Under the pieces are notes generated by a model. That model searched no databases, was not told the origin of the DNA, and was given only the letters and a program-made list of their open reading frames with translations. A stretch of DNA of 64,000 nucleotides, taken from Pseudomonadota bacterium. Its GTDB lineage: Bacteria; Pseudomonadota; Gammaproteobacteria; Steroidobacterales; Steroidobacteraceae. The translations under genes and the position numbers were made by a program. The stretch is from the NCBI GenBank assembly GCA_021779535.1, contig JAJYAM010000007.1:1-64000 (forward strand), in the 5' to 3' direction. Positions 18,827-28,507 of this stretch are shown here, piece after piece (the stretch's first letter is position 1; the number at the start of each line of letters is the position of its first letter).

Positions 18827-20017
18827 GTGAACAGCGAATTCCTCGATCGACTGCGCCTCGAGACCGCCGGCCTCGAGGCGGCAGGCCTGCTGAAGCGCGA
18901 GCGGATCATCGGGTCACCGCAGGGCCCGATCGTGCGGCTCGCGGACGGCCGCGAGCTCGTGAATCTGTGCGCGAACAACTATCTGGGTCTCGCGGCGCAT
19001 CCCGCGGTCGTCGCGGCCGCGCATCGCGCGCTCGACGAGTACGGCTACGGCATGGCCTCGGTGCGGTTCATCTGCGGGACGCAGAGCGTGCACCGCGCGC
19101 TCGAGGAGCGTCTGGCCGGGTATCTGTCGATGGAGGACGCGATCCTCTACTCCTCGTGCTTCGACGCGAACGGCGGCCTGTTCGAGACCCTGCTCGACGA
19201 GCGCGACGCGGTGATCAGCGACGCGCTGAACCACGCGAGCATCATCGACGGCATTCGCCTGTGCAAGGCGCGTCGGCTGCGCTACGCGAACAACGACGTC
19301 GGCGAGCTCGAGCGCTGCCTGCGCGAGGCGGGCGACGCGCGCGTCCGATTGATCGCGACCGACGGGGTGTTCTCGATGGACGGGTCGATCGCGAAGCTCC
19401 GCGAGATCTGCGACCTCGCCGGCCGTTACGACGCCTTGGTGATGGTCGACGATTCCCACGCGACCGGCTTCATCGGCCCGCGCGGCCGCGGAACCCCGGA
19501 AGCCTGCGGCGTCCTGGGCCGGGTCGACATCCTGACCGGCACGCTCGGCAAGGCGCTCGGCGGCGCGAGCGGGGGCTACGTCGCGGCACGCCGCGAGATC
19601 GTCGCGTGGCTGCGGCAGCGATCCCGCCCCTACCTGTTCTCGAACAGCATCCCGCCGGCCGTCGCCGGCGCGACGCTGCGGGTCCTCGACCTGATCGAGG
19701 CCTCGGGCGAGCTGCGCGAACGGCTGGGCGCGAACGCGCGGCACTTCCGCGCACGGATGCAGGCGCTCGGGTACCGGTTGCTGCCGGGCGAGCACCCGAT
19801 CATCCCGATCATGCTCCACGACGCGCCGCTCGCGGTCCGCCTCGCCGAGCGCATGCTCGCCGAAGGAGTCTACGTGATCGCGTTCTCCTACCCGGTGGTC
19901 CCGCAGGGGCAGGCGCGGATCCGCACCCAGATGAGCGCCGCGCACACGATCGAACAGCTGGACCGGGTCGTCGACGCGTTCGCGCGCGCCGGCCGGGATC
20001 TCGGCATCATCCCGTAG
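18827..20017 (+). CDS. kbl: 2-amino-3-ketobutyrate coenzyme A ligase
   Basis: A 396-residue alpha-oxoamine synthase that cleaves 2-amino-3-ketobutyrate with CoA to glycine and acetyl-CoA, the second step of threonine breakdown. PLP lysine in [16 protein letters not shown]; substrate region [23 protein letters not shown]. The GTG at 18827 is chosen ([12 protein letters not shown]) with CGGAG just upstream; the track's extension covers the promoter. It is followed by tdh after 9 bases. Confidence 0.97.
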   Translation: MNSEFLDRLRLETAGLEAAGLLKRERIIGSPQGPIVRLADGRELVNLCANNYLGLAAHPAVVAAAHRALDEYGYGMASVRFICGTQSVHRALEERLAGYLSMEDAILYSSCFDANGGLFETLLDERDAVISDALNHASIIDGIRLCKARRLRYANNDVGELERCLREAGDARVRLIATDGVFSMDGSIAKLREICDLAGRYDALVMVDDSHATGFIGPRGRGTPEACGVLGRVDILTGTLGKALGGASGGYVAARREIVAWLRQRSRPYLFSNSIPPAVAGATLRVLDLIEASGELRERLGANARHFRARMQALGYRLLPGEHPIIPIMLHDAPLAVRLAERMLAEGVYVIAFSYPVVPQGQARIRTQMSAAHTIEQLDRVVDAFARAGRDLGIIP

Positions 20018-20026
20018 GAGCCGCCG

Positions 20027-21058
20027 ATGAAAGCACTGGTGAAGTCGCGCGCCGAGGCCGGAATCTGGCTCGAAGAGGTCGCCGAGCCGGACGTCGGCCA
20101 CAACGACGTGCTGATCAAGATCCATCGCACCGCGATCTGCGGCACCGACATGCACATCTTCAACTGGGACGCGTGGGCTCGAAAGACGATCCCGGTGCCG
20201 ATGGCCGTCGGCCACGAATACTCCGGCGAGATCGTCGAGATCGGCAGCGAAGTGCGCGGCTTCGAGCCCGGCGACCGCGTCTCCGGCGAAGGCCACATCA
20301 CCTGCGGGCATTGCCGCAACTGCCGCGCGGGCCGGCGGCACTTGTGCCGCAACACGCGCGGGGTGGGCGTGAATCGCGCCGGCGCGTTCGCCGAATACCT
20401 CGCGATCCCGGCCTCGAACGTGTTCAAGCTGCCGCCGGCGATCGACGACGAGATCGCCGCGATCCTCGACCCGCTCGGCAACGCGACCCACACCGCGCTC
20501 GCGTTCAACGTGGTCGGCGAGGACGTGCTGATCACCGGCGCGGGGCCGATCGGGATCATGGCGGTCGCGATCGCGCGCCATTGCGGCGCCCGGCACGTCG
20601 TGATCACCGACGTGAACGACTACCGGCTCGCGCTCGCGGAGCGAATGGGCGCGACGCGCGCGGTGAACGTCGCCAACCGGCCGCTCGACGGGGTGATGAA
20701 GGAACTCGGGATGGAGGAAGGGTTCGACGTCGGATTCGAGATGTCCGGCAATCCGGCGGCGCTGCGCGAGATGCTGCGGACGATGAACCACGGCGCAAGC
20801 CTCTCCCTCCTCGGCATACCGCCGGAGGAGACCGCGATCGACTGGAATCAGGTGATCTTCAAGGGACTCGTGATCAAGGGCATCTACGGCCGGGAGATGT
20901 TCGAGACCTGGTACAAGATGTCGAGCATGCTGCAGAGCGGACTCGACGTGCGGCCGATCATCACCCACCGGCTCGGCATCCGCGATTTCCGCGAAGGCTT
21001 CGAGATCATGAACTCGGGGCGGTCCGGCAAGGTCGTGCTCGACTGGGCCGCGCTGTGA
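20027..21058 (+). CDS. tdh: L-threonine 3-dehydrogenase
   Basis: A 343-residue zinc-dependent medium-chain dehydrogenase oxidising threonine to 2-amino-3-ketobutyrate with NAD. Catalytic zinc site in [14 protein letters not shown] and [10 protein letters not shown]; structural zinc cysteines [15 protein letters not shown]; nucleotide-binding [12 protein letters not shown]. With kbl it forms the standard threonine-to-glycine operon. Glycine made here would be the substrate of the cleavage system controlled by GcvR. Confidence 0.98.
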   Translation: MKALVKSRAEAGIWLEEVAEPDVGHNDVLIKIHRTAICGTDMHIFNWDAWARKTIPVPMAVGHEYSGEIVEIGSEVRGFEPGDRVSGEGHITCGHCRNCRAGRRHLCRNTRGVGVNRAGAFAEYLAIPASNVFKLPPAIDDEIAAILDPLGNATHTALAFNVVGEDVLITGAGPIGIMAVAIARHCGARHVVITDVNDYRLALAERMGATRAVNVANRPLDGVMKELGMEEGFDVGFEMSGNPAALREMLRTMNHGASLSLLGIPPEETAIDWNQVIFKGLVIKGIYGREMFETWYKMSSMLQSGLDVRPIITHRLGIRDFREGFEIMNSGRSGKVVLDWAAL

Positions 21059-21065
21059 CACGGGC

Positions 21066-22922
21066 TCAATCGGCGGGCGCGCCACACCAGCAGTACGCGT
21101 AGATCCCCCGCGGATCGTTGAAGCGCGCGAGCTCACGGGCGCTGTCGATCAGCGGGTCGAGCGCGGCCCCCGCGAACGGCACCGCGCCGGGGATCCAGCC
21201 CGCGTCGCGCCCCCAGACGAGCGCCTCGGAACGCAATTGCATCAACAACTCGTCGCGGAGCCCGAGCTGCGGCTCGATGTAGTCGACTCCGTACGGACCG
21301 CGGATGCGCGCGAGCTTCGCGGCCGCGGCGATCGCGCGCTTCAGGCCGCCGAGATGATCGACGAGTCCGAGGTGGCGCGCGTCGGCGCCGGACCAGACAC
21401 GGCCCTCGGCGATCTTCTCGACGTCGGCGACGCTCATCCGGCGGCCCTCGGCGACGCGCTGCAGGAACTGTGCGTACGCGTGCTCGACCGAACTCTGCAG
21501 CATCTGCTTCTCGCCGTCGCTCAACGGCCGGTCGATGCGGCCCATGCCGGCGAGCGGCGTCGTCCCGATCCCGTCGACCGCGACACCGAGCTTCGCGAGC
21601 GTGCGCTGGAAGGTCGGCACCACCGCGAACACGCCGATCGAGCCGGTCAGGGTGGTCGGACTCGCGAAGATCTCGTTCGCGCCGGAGGAGATGTAATAGC
21701 CACCGGACGCCGCGTAGCTGCTCATCGAGACGACGACCGGCTTGCCCGCGCGGCGCACGCGCAGCACCGCCCGCAGGATCTGTTCCGACGCGAACATGCT
21801 CCCGCCCGGGCTGTCGACCCGCATCACGACCGCCTTGACCGCCGGGTCGTACTGCGCCTCGCGCAGCAGATCCGAGGTGCTCTCGCCGCCGATCGCGCCC
21901 GGCGGCTGGCGCCCGTCGAGGATGTCGCCGGCCGCGACGATCACCGCGACCCGGGCGCTCGGCTTCGAGCGGAACCAGTGCTTCGCGCGCATCGCGACCA
22001 GGTACGAATCCATCGAGATCGCCTGGTAGGAATGCGTGTCGGAGTTCGTGCCGACCCGCTTCGCGATCTCGCGGTCGACCTGATGACGGGTCATCAGCGC
22101 GGTGACCAGCCGCCGCTGCAGCGCGAGCCGCGCCGCATCGCCGTTCGCGGCCTGCAGCGCCTGCGGCTCCGTGTTCACGTAATCCTGGATCGCGTCCGGC
22201 GGCAAGCCGCGCGCGCGGGTGACGTCGCGCTGGTACTCGCTCCACAGGGTGCCGAGCCAGGCCGCGCTCTCGGTGCGCTCGGCCGCGCCCATGTCGGTGC
22301 GCGAGTACTCGTCGGTATAGCTCTTGAAGGTCCCGGCCCGGAAGATGTTCACGTCGACCCCGAGCTTGTCGATCGCGGTCTTCAGGTACATCCGGTAATA
22401 GTCGAATCCGTCGATCGACACCGATCCCAGCGGATCGAGGTCGACGGCGTTCGCCTGCGCCGCGAGGTAGTACTGCGTTTGATCGAGCGAGTCCGCGGCC
22501 GCGATCACCGGCTTGCCCGATGCGCGGAAGTCGCGGATCGCGGCACCGACCTCCTGCAGCTTCGAAAGCCCCGTCGGCGCGAGCTTGTCGAGCACGAGCA
22601 CCAGCGCCTTGATCCGCGGATCGCCCTTCGCCGCCTCGATCGCGTCGATCACGTCCCGCAGGCGCGTCTGCCGGGTCGACCGGCCGGAGGCCTCGCCGAA
22701 CGCGCGCCGCAACGGATCGACCGCGGTCTGCTCGACCAGCTGGCCGCGCGGCGCGATCACCAGGGCGGCCGAGTCGGGGACGATCGGGATCGAGGTATGC
22801 AGCGCCGCGAGCAGGAAGCCGAAGACCAGCAGCAGCAGCACGAGATGCAGCGCCTTGCGGATCCGGTCGAGGATCCGCCAGACGAGCTTGAGCACGCTGC
22901 CGACTGCCGCTGCGGGTTTCAC
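21066..22922 (-). CDS. sppA: Signal peptide peptidase SppA (67-kDa type)
   Basis: A 618-residue inner-membrane serine protease that degrades leftover signal peptides. One N-terminal membrane helix (LHLVLLLLVFGFLLAAL); tandem S49 domains with the lysine in ASGKPVIAAADS and the serine in SSYAASGGYYISSGANEIFA, the catalytic pair of the long SppA form. It starts with GTG at 22922. It lies 43 bases after rplS and may be read from the ribosomal transcript. Confidence 0.96.
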   Translation of the reverse strand: MKPAAAVGSVLKLVWRILDRIRKALHLVLLLLVFGFLLAALHTSIPIVPDSAALVIAPRGQLVEQTAVDPLRRAFGEASGRSTRQTRLRDVIDAIEAAKGDPRIKALVLVLDKLAPTGLSKLQEVGAAIRDFRASGKPVIAAADSLDQTQYYLAAQANAVDLDPLGSVSIDGFDYYRMYLKTAIDKLGVDVNIFRAGTFKSYTDEYSRTDMGAAERTESAAWLGTLWSEYQRDVTRARGLPPDAIQDYVNTEPQALQAANGDAARLALQRRLVTALMTRHQVDREIAKRVGTNSDTHSYQAISMDSYLVAMRAKHWFRSKPSARVAVIVAAGDILDGRQPPGAIGGESTSDLLREAQYDPAVKAVVMRVDSPGGSMFASEQILRAVLRVRRAGKPVVVSMSSYAASGGYYISSGANEIFASPTTLTGSIGVFAVVPTFQRTLAKLGVAVDGIGTTPLAGMGRIDRPLSDGEKQMLQSSVEHAYAQFLQRVAEGRRMSVADVEKIAEGRVWSGADARHLGLVDHLGGLKRAIAAAAKLARIRGPYGVDYIEPQLGLRDELLMQLRSEALVWGRDAGWIPGAVPFAGAALDPLIDSARELARFNDPRGIYAYCWCGAPAD

Positions 22923-22965
22923 CGAAGACTCCGCGACCGAGCCAACCGCCGGTCCGCGACGCGCC

Positions 22966-23310
22966 TCAGATCTTCTCTTCGATTCGCGCCGCCTTGCCGG
23001 ACAGGTCGCGCAGATAGTAGAGCTTCGCGCGACGCACCGCGCCGCGGCGCTTCACGCTGACCTCGCTGATCCACGGGCTGTGCGTCTGGAACACGCGCTC
23101 GACGCCTTCGCCGTGGGACACCTTGCGTACCGTGAACGAGGAGTTCAGGCCGCGATTCTTCTTCGCGATCACGACGCCCTCGTAGGCTTGCACGCGCTCG
23201 CGGTCGCCCTCGACGACCTTCACCTGCACGACGACGGTGTCGCCGGGATTGAACTCCGGGAACTTGGCCTTTTCCCGTTCGCCGTTCAACTGTTGGATGA
23301 TCTTGTTCAC
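22966..23310 (-). CDS. rplS: Ribosomal protein L19
   Basis: A 114-residue L19 at the 30S-50S interface: [28 protein letters not shown] and [34 protein letters not shown]. Last gene of rpsP-rimM-trmD-rplS, starting within the trmD stop region (4-base overlap). Confidence 0.98.
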   Translation of the reverse strand: MNKIIQQLNGEREKAKFPEFNPGDTVVVQVKVVEGDRERVQAYEGVVIAKKNRGLNSSFTVRKVSHGEGVERVFQTHSPWISEVSVKRRGAVRRAKLYYLRDLSGKAARIEEKI

Positions 23311-24092
23311 GTTATCGACCTCGTCGTTGACTCATCGTCGTCCCGGCCGGCGCGCCCCGCGCGCTCGGCCTTGAATTCCTCGAGCAGTCCCCGCTCCTCG
23401 GCGCTCAGCGCACGCCGCTCGAGCAGGTCCGGGCGCAGCAGCCAGGTCCGGCCGAGCGCCTCCCGCAGGCGCCACCGCCGGATCGCGGCATGATCGCCGG
23501 TCAACAGCACCCCGGGCACCCGCCGACCCGCGATCTCCACCGGCCGCGTGTAGTGCGGCCAGTCGAGCAGCCCGTCGCTGAACGACTCCTGCTCGGCGGA
23601 CTCGGCCGCGCCGAGCGTTCCCGGCAGCAGTCGCGCGACCGCGTCGATCACCACGAGCGCCGGCAGCTCGCCGCCCGACAGCACATAATCTCCGATCGAC
23701 CAACGCTCGTCGATCTCCGCGTCGATCAAGCGCTCGTCGATCCCTTCGTATCGGCCCGCCAGCAACACGAGCCCCGAAGCCCGCGACGCCTCGCGCGCGA
23801 CCGCCTGGTCGAACCGCCGGCCGTCCGCGCCGAGTGAGACCCGACGCACCGGCCCGGTGAAACTCGCGACCGCCTCGCGCAACGCGCTCGCGGTCGGCTC
23901 GTACTTCAGCACCATCCCCGGTCCGCCGCCATACGGCCGATCGTCGACCGTCCGGTGCGGGTCCGTCGCGTGGTCCCGCGGATCGTAGCAATCGACCACC
24001 AAGGCGCCGCGCTCGACCGCCCGTCCGACCACCCCGTGAGCGAGCGCCTCGCGCACCATCCGCGGGAACAGCGTGACGACCGCGACGCGCAT
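23307..24092 (-). CDS. trmD: tRNA (guanine-37-N1) methyltransferase
   Basis: A 261-residue SPOUT enzyme that methylates G37 next to the anticodon to prevent +1 frameshifting. Knot motifs [15 protein letters not shown] and [28 protein letters not shown] near the N-terminus. Start [12 protein letters not shown] at 24092, five bases after rimM; the track's 33-residue extension reaches back through that gene in another frame. Confidence 0.97.
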   Translation of the reverse strand: MRVAVVTLFPRMVREALAHGVVGRAVERGALVVDCYDPRDHATDPHRTVDDRPYGGGPGMVLKYEPTASALREAVASFTGPVRRVSLGADGRRFDQAVAREASRASGLVLLAGRYEGIDERLIDAEIDERWSIGDYVLSGGELPALVVIDAVARLLPGTLGAAESAEQESFSDGLLDWPHYTRPVEIAGRRVPGVLLTGDHAAIRRWRLREALGRTWLLRPDLLERRALSAEERGLLEEFKAERAGRAGRDDDESTTRSIT

Positions 24093-24097
24093 CGCGC

Positions 24098-24613
24098 TCA
24101 CCCCCGTGGTTCGTCGTCCCAGTCGACGACGACCTGCCGCGCCTCGGGGTCGACGCGCCGCAAGTGGCGCGGTACCGCCGGTATCAACCATTCGCCGCGG
24201 CCCCGCACGACCATCAGCGGGTGCGCCGGCGTGTCGACGAAGTGGTCGACCGATCCCAGCTCCCGCCCGGTCCCGTCGACCACCCGATAACCGATCAGGT
24301 CCGCCCGATAATGCTCTCGCGGCCCTTGGGCCGGCAACGCCGCCCGCGGCACCCCGAGCTGCGCGCCGACCAACGCCGCCGCGCCGTCTCGATCCTCGAC
24401 GCCGGCGAATTTCGCGGTCACCCGCCCGCCGCTATGGCCGCTCGCCTCGATCCGGCAGAGGCTCCAGGTCCCGCGATGCAACATCCGCAGGTCCGGGTAC
24501 TCGAGCAAGCGGTCGGCAGGATCGGTGTCCGACCGCAGCTTGACCCACCCTTTGATGCCGAACGGCGCGGTCACCGCGCCGAGCACGACGAGCGGCGGTT
24601 CGCTTTCGGCCAC
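24098..24613 (-). CDS. rimM: 16S rRNA processing factor RimM
   Basis: A 171-residue 30S maturation factor with the N-terminal RimM barrel (VLGAVTAPFGIKGWVKLRSDTD) and the C-terminal PRC-barrel (HYRADLIGYRVVDGTGRELGSVDHFVDTPAHPLMVVRG). It binds S19 and the 30S head. GTG start at 24613, 17 bases after rpsP. Confidence 0.96.
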   Translation of the reverse strand: MAESEPPLVVLGAVTAPFGIKGWVKLRSDTDPADRLLEYPDLRMLHRGTWSLCRIEASGHSGGRVTAKFAGVEDRDGAAALVGAQLGVPRAALPAQGPREHYRADLIGYRVVDGTGRELGSVDHFVDTPAHPLMVVRGRGEWLIPAVPRHLRRVDPEARQVVVDWDDEPRG

Positions 24614-24630
24614 CGCAGCGCCGCCAGCGA

Positions 24631-24882
24631 TCAGGCCGACTGCTGGCGGTACGTCTTGACCAGTTGCTTCACGCGATCGGACATGTGGGCGCCGAGGCCG
24701 ACCCAGTGCTCGATGCGCGCGACGTCGAGACGCAACTTCGTCTCGCCGCCCCGTGCGACCGGGTTGAACAAGCCGACGCTCTCGAGGCTCGTGCCGCCCT
24801 GCCGCTTACGGCTGTCGGTCACGACGACGTGGTAGAACGGCATCTTCTTGCCACCGCGCCGGGTCAAACGGATCGTCACCAT
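24631..24882 (-). CDS. rpsP: Ribosomal protein S16
   Basis: An 83-residue S16 ([43 protein letters not shown]). First gene of the rpsP operon with its own promoter and an AAGGTG ribosome site. Confidence 0.98.
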   Translation of the reverse strand: MVTIRLTRRGGKKMPFYHVVVTDSRKRQGGTSLESVGLFNPVARGGETKLRLDVARIEHWVGLGAHMSDRVKQLVKTYRQQSA

Positions 24883-24916
24883 CGCTTTGATTCACCTTCG
24901 GAAATATCAGCCCGTT

Positions 24917-24946
24917 ATTTTAGCCGTCTCTTCGCCTCGAGAGCAA
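24917..24946 (-). promoter_or_regulatory. Promoter of the rpsP-rimM-trmD-rplS operon
   Basis: Minus-strand TTGCTC (-35), 18-base spacer, TAAAAT (-10), about 34 bases before rpsP and directly after the ffh stop. The only AT-rich patch in the gap. Confidence 0.65.
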
Positions 24947-24952
24947 GGCATA

Positions 24953-26317
24953 TCAGGGGCCGAACCCCGGCGGCAGGCGGCCGGCCATTCCGCGCATCAT
25001 GTTCCGCAGCATCCCGCCCTTCGCGAGCTTCTTCATGGTCTTGTGCATCTGATCGAACTGTTTCAACAGGCGATTCACCTCCGGCAGCGCCACGCCCGCG
25101 CCGTTCGCGATGCGCCGCTTGCGCGAACCGTCGATCGAGTCCGGCCGGCGCCGCTCTCGCGGCGTCATCGAATCGATGATCCCGATCTGGCGTTTCAGCG
25201 CCTTGGGGTCGACCGCGCCGGCGGCCTTCGCCGCGTTCGCCTGCAATTGCGCCGGCAGCTTCTCGAGCACCGCCGCCATCCCGCCCATCCGCTGCAGCTG
25301 GCTCAGCTGGTCGCGCAGGTCCCCGAGGTCGAAGGACTTGCCGGTGTGGAGCTTCTTCGCGAGCTTCTCGGCCTTTTCGCGATCGACCTGCTCGTGCACC
25401 TGCTCGACCAGCGACAGCACGTCGCCCATGCCGAGGATTCGCGACGCGATGCGCTCGGGCTGGAACGGCTCGAGCGCATCGGTCTTCTCGCCGGTACCGA
25501 TGAAGCGGATCGGCTTGCCGGTCACCTGCCGGACCGACAGCGCGGCGCCGCCGCGCGCGTCACCGTCCGTCTTCGTGAGGATCACGCCGGTCAGGCTCAA
25601 CGCCTCGTTGAACGCGCGCGCCGCGTTCACCGCGTCCTGCCCGGCCATGCTGTCGACGACGAACAGCCGTTCGTGCGGATGGATGGCGGCCTCGAGGTCG
25701 CGCACCTCCGCCATCATCTCGGCGTCGACGTGCAGCCGGCCCGCGGTGTCGATCAGCAGCACGTCGTAGGCGCTCCGGGTCGCCTCGTCGAGCGCCCGGC
25801 GGGCGATCGCGATCGGCGCCTCGTCGGCGGTCGACTCGGCGAACCCCGCGCCGACCTGCGCGGCGAGGGTCTGCAGCTGCAGGATCGCGGCCGGACGGTA
25901 CACGTCGGTGCTGACCAGCAGCACCTTCTTGCGCTCCTTCTCGATCAGCCAGCGGGCGAGCTTGCCGGCGCTGGTCGTCTTGCCGGCGCCCTGGAGCCCG
26001 GCGAGCATCACGACCACGGGCCGCTGCGCCCGCAGATCGAGCCCCGTGCTCGGCTCGCCCATCAGCCGGGTCAGCTCGTCGTGGACGATCTTGATGAACG
26101 CCTGCCCCGGCGTGAGGCTCTTCGCCACCTCGGCGCCGACCGCGCGCTCGCGGACCGCGTCGGTGAACGTCTTCACGACCGGCAGCGCGACGTCGGCCTC
26201 GAGCAACGCGAGCCGCACCTGGCGAACGGTGTCGGCGACGTTCTCGTCGGTCAGGCGGCCGCGTCCGGAGAGATTTCGCAGGGCGGTCGAGAGTCTTTCG
26301 GTGAGTTGGTCGAACAT
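24953..26317 (-). CDS. ffh: Signal recognition particle GTPase Ffh
   Basis: A 454-residue SRP54 protein: N domain, G domain with GLQGAGKTTSAGKLA, DTAGRLHVD, TKTDGDARGG and the IGTGEKTDALEPF closing motif, then a Met-rich M domain ending QMHKTMKKLAKGGMLRNMMRGM that binds signal peptides and the 4.5S RNA encoded at the left end of this window. A TATACT hexamer sits 7 bases before its ATG. Confidence 0.98.
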   Translation of the reverse strand: MFDQLTERLSTALRNLSGRGRLTDENVADTVRQVRLALLEADVALPVVKTFTDAVRERAVGAEVAKSLTPGQAFIKIVHDELTRLMGEPSTGLDLRAQRPVVVMLAGLQGAGKTTSAGKLARWLIEKERKKVLLVSTDVYRPAAILQLQTLAAQVGAGFAESTADEAPIAIARRALDEATRSAYDVLLIDTAGRLHVDAEMMAEVRDLEAAIHPHERLFVVDSMAGQDAVNAARAFNEALSLTGVILTKTDGDARGGAALSVRQVTGKPIRFIGTGEKTDALEPFQPERIASRILGMGDVLSLVEQVHEQVDREKAEKLAKKLHTGKSFDLGDLRDQLSQLQRMGGMAAVLEKLPAQLQANAAKAAGAVDPKALKRQIGIIDSMTPRERRRPDSIDGSRKRRIANGAGVALPEVNRLLKQFDQMHKTMKKLAKGGMLRNMMRGMAGRLPPGFGP

Positions 26318-26324
26318 GGCGCCT

Positions 26325-26330
26325 AGTATA
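26325..26330 (-). promoter_or_regulatory. -10-like hexamer of ffh
   Basis: TATACT on the minus strand, then AGGCGCC, then ATG. A start 7 bases downstream would fall on the ATG itself; AGG could serve as a very short ribosome site if transcription starts earlier. No clear -35. Confidence 0.4.
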
Positions 26331-26400
26331 GCGGCCGCTGGGACGCGGCACGCCGTTGTGTCATCATCGCCCCGGTCAATGAAGAAGCGCTGAGCTGGCC

Positions 26401-27192
26401 GTGATCGTCCCCCTCACTCTGTTCGTACTGTACGCCGCGGGCGCCTGGTTGATGCTCCGCAGCGTGAGCAACCGGCGCCTGGCCCCGTACGCATGGGCGT
26501 TGTCGCTCGCCGCGATCCTCGCGCACAGCGCCGCGATCGCGCACCTGATGCGCCGGGTCGGCCCGTTCTCGATCGGCCTGCTCGAGGCGATCTCGTTGCT
26601 CGCGTGGACGCTCGCGGTGCTCGCCTGCCTGATCGCGATCGACCGGCGCTACCGCGTGCTCGGCGCGATCCTGCTCGGCAGCGCCGCGCTCGGCGCGACC
26701 GCGACCGGCAGCGGCGAGAAGTTCCACGTCGACCACGTGCCCGAGTGGGAACTGTCGGCCCACATCCTGCTGTCGATGGCCGCGGCGGCGTTGCTGTTCG
26801 CGGCCGCGGTGACCGCGACGATGCTCGTGCTGCTCGACCGGCGGCTGCGCAGCCGCCGCATCGCCCACCTGCCGAGCGTGCTGCCGCCGATCGACGTGCT
26901 GGAGACGGTGCTGTTCCGGCTGATCGGAACGGGCTTCGCGCTGCTCACGCTCGCGCTGGTCACCGGCTTCGCGTTCGTGACGAACCTGTTCGAGCAGCAC
27001 CTCGTGCACAAGACCGTGCTGTCGCTGATGGCCTGGGTGTTGTTCGCGATCCTGCTGTTCGGACGGGTTCGCTACGGCTGGCGGGGCCGGTCGGCGGTGC
27101 GCTTCACCCTGTGGGGCTTCGGCATCCTCGTGCTCGCCTACTTCGGCTCCAAGTTCGTGCTCGAGGACATCTTCGGACGGCACTGGGGATGA
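26401..27192 (+). CDS. CcsA-like inner-membrane protein (YpjD type)
   Basis: A 263-residue polytopic protein with about eight hydrophobic segments and features of the cytochrome c assembly (CcsA/CcmC) superfamily, but no tryptophan-rich haem motif. It is the YpjD/CorE-like protein regularly found between ffh and a CorC/HlyC-type transporter in Gammaproteobacteria; the true function is unknown. GTG start at 26401. The next gene starts 16 bases after its stop. Confidence 0.85.
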   Translation: MIVPLTLFVLYAAGAWLMLRSVSNRRLAPYAWALSLAAILAHSAAIAHLMRRVGPFSIGLLEAISLLAWTLAVLACLIAIDRRYRVLGAILLGSAALGATATGSGEKFHVDHVPEWELSAHILLSMAAAALLFAAAVTATMLVLLDRRLRSRRIAHLPSVLPPIDVLETVLFRLIGTGFALLTLALVTGFAFVTNLFEQHLVHKTVLSLMAWVLFAILLFGRVRYGWRGRSAVRFTLWGFGILVLAYFGSKFVLEDIFGRHWG

Positions 27193-27208
27193 GCCCGTCG
27201 CGTCGGTG

Positions 27209-28501
27209 ATGCTCCACCCGTCCCTGACCGCATTGTTCGCGTCGCTCGCCGCGCTGCTGGTCGCCGCGGCCTTGCTCGCCGGCAGCGAGACGGCGTTGAT
27301 GCGCCTGAACCGCTATCGGCTGCGTCACGCGGCCCAGGCGGGACACCGCGGCGCACGCCTCGCCGAGGAACTGCTCGCGAAGCCGGACCGGCTGATCGGC
27401 CTGATCCTGCTGCTGAACACGATCGTGAACGTCATCGCACCGATGCTCGTCGGCGTGATCGCGCTGCGGCTCGGCGGCGAGGTGCTGCTGGTGATCGGCG
27501 TGGTCGCGCTGACCGTGATCATGCTGGTGTTCTGCGAGGTGGGGCCGAAGACCTTCGCGGCGCTGCATCCGGAGCGGCTCGCGCTGCCGGCCGCCTACGT
27601 GTACACGCCGCTGCTGCGGGTGCTCTACCCGTTCGTGTGGGCGACGAACCTCCTCGCGAACGGCGCGCTGCGGCTGTTCGGGGTATCGGCGCAGCAGAGC
27701 GGCCACGCGCTGAGCGGCGAGGAGCTGCGCACCGTGCTCGCGGAGGCCGGCGCCCTGATCCCCCAGCGCCACCGGCAGATGCTCGTCGGCATCCTCGACC
27801 TGGAGCGGGTCACGGTCGAGGACATCATGGTGCCGCGCGCCGACATCGTCGGCGTCGACCTCGAGGACGACTGGGACGAGATCGTCGAGCGGCTGCGCCA
27901 GACCCAGCACACGCGGCTGCCGGTGTACGAGGGCGAGATCGACCGCATCGTCGGCCTGCTGCACATGAAGAACGTCGTGCACGCGCTCGCGCGCGGCCGC
28001 CTCGACCGTGACGCCCTGACCGCCGCGGCGACCGCCCGCGACACCTACTTCGTGCCGTCCGGGACGCCGCTGAACACCCAGCTGCTGAATTTCCAGCGGG
28101 ACAAGCGCCGGCTCGCGTTCGTCGTCGACGAGTACGGCGACGTCCAGGGCCTCGTCACCCTCGAGGACATCCTCGAGGAGATCGTCGGCGAGTTCACGAC
28201 CGATCCGGCGACGATGATGCACAAGGACGTGCATCGGGACGGCGACGGCAGTTTCGTCGTGAACGCCGCGGCGAACGTCCGGGCGCTGAACCGGTCGATG
28301 CGCTGGAATCTGCCGATCGACGGGCCGAAGACGCTGAACGGCCTGATCCTCGAGTTCCTGGAGACGATCCCCGATCCCGGAACGACGCTGAAGCTCGCCG
28401 ACTACACCATCGAGGTGCTGCAGACCGGCGACAACGCGGTGAAGACCGTCCGGGTGCATCCGCCGCCGGCCGCGAACGCGCCGGCGGGCCCGGCCGGCTG
28501 A
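27209..28501 (+). CDS. CNNM/CorC-type transporter (DUF21 - CBS - CorC)
   Basis: A 430-residue membrane protein: DUF21 domain with about four membrane helices and the motif AGSETALMRLNRYRL, a CBS pair (VEDIMVPRADIVGV...TRLPVYEGEIDRIVG), and a C-terminal CorC/HlyC domain (FVVDEYGDVQGLVTLEDILEEIVGEF). Homologues (YfjD/CorB, CNNM) export or exchange Mg2+ and respond to ATP through the CBS pair. Starts GTG (27206) and ATG (27209) are adjacent; the ATG is preferred. Confidence 0.92.
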   Translation: MLHPSLTALFASLAALLVAAALLAGSETALMRLNRYRLRHAAQAGHRGARLAEELLAKPDRLIGLILLLNTIVNVIAPMLVGVIALRLGGEVLLVIGVVALTVIMLVFCEVGPKTFAALHPERLALPAAYVYTPLLRVLYPFVWATNLLANGALRLFGVSAQQSGHALSGEELRTVLAEAGALIPQRHRQMLVGILDLERVTVEDIMVPRADIVGVDLEDDWDEIVERLRQTQHTRLPVYEGEIDRIVGLLHMKNVVHALARGRLDRDALTAAATARDTYFVPSGTPLNTQLLNFQRDKRRLAFVVDEYGDVQGLVTLEDILEEIVGEFTTDPATMMHKDVHRDGDGSFVVNAAANVRALNRSMRWNLPIDGPKTLNGLILEFLETIPDPGTTLKLADYTIEVLQTGDNAVKTVRVHPPPAANAPAGPAG

Positions 28502-28507
28502 TCCCGC

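Noticed and set aside
18914-21136. 740-residue minus-strand ORF
   Set aside because: Antisense shadow of kbl and tdh; composition (Asp/Arg/Val/His-rich) is that of a reverse-strand reading.
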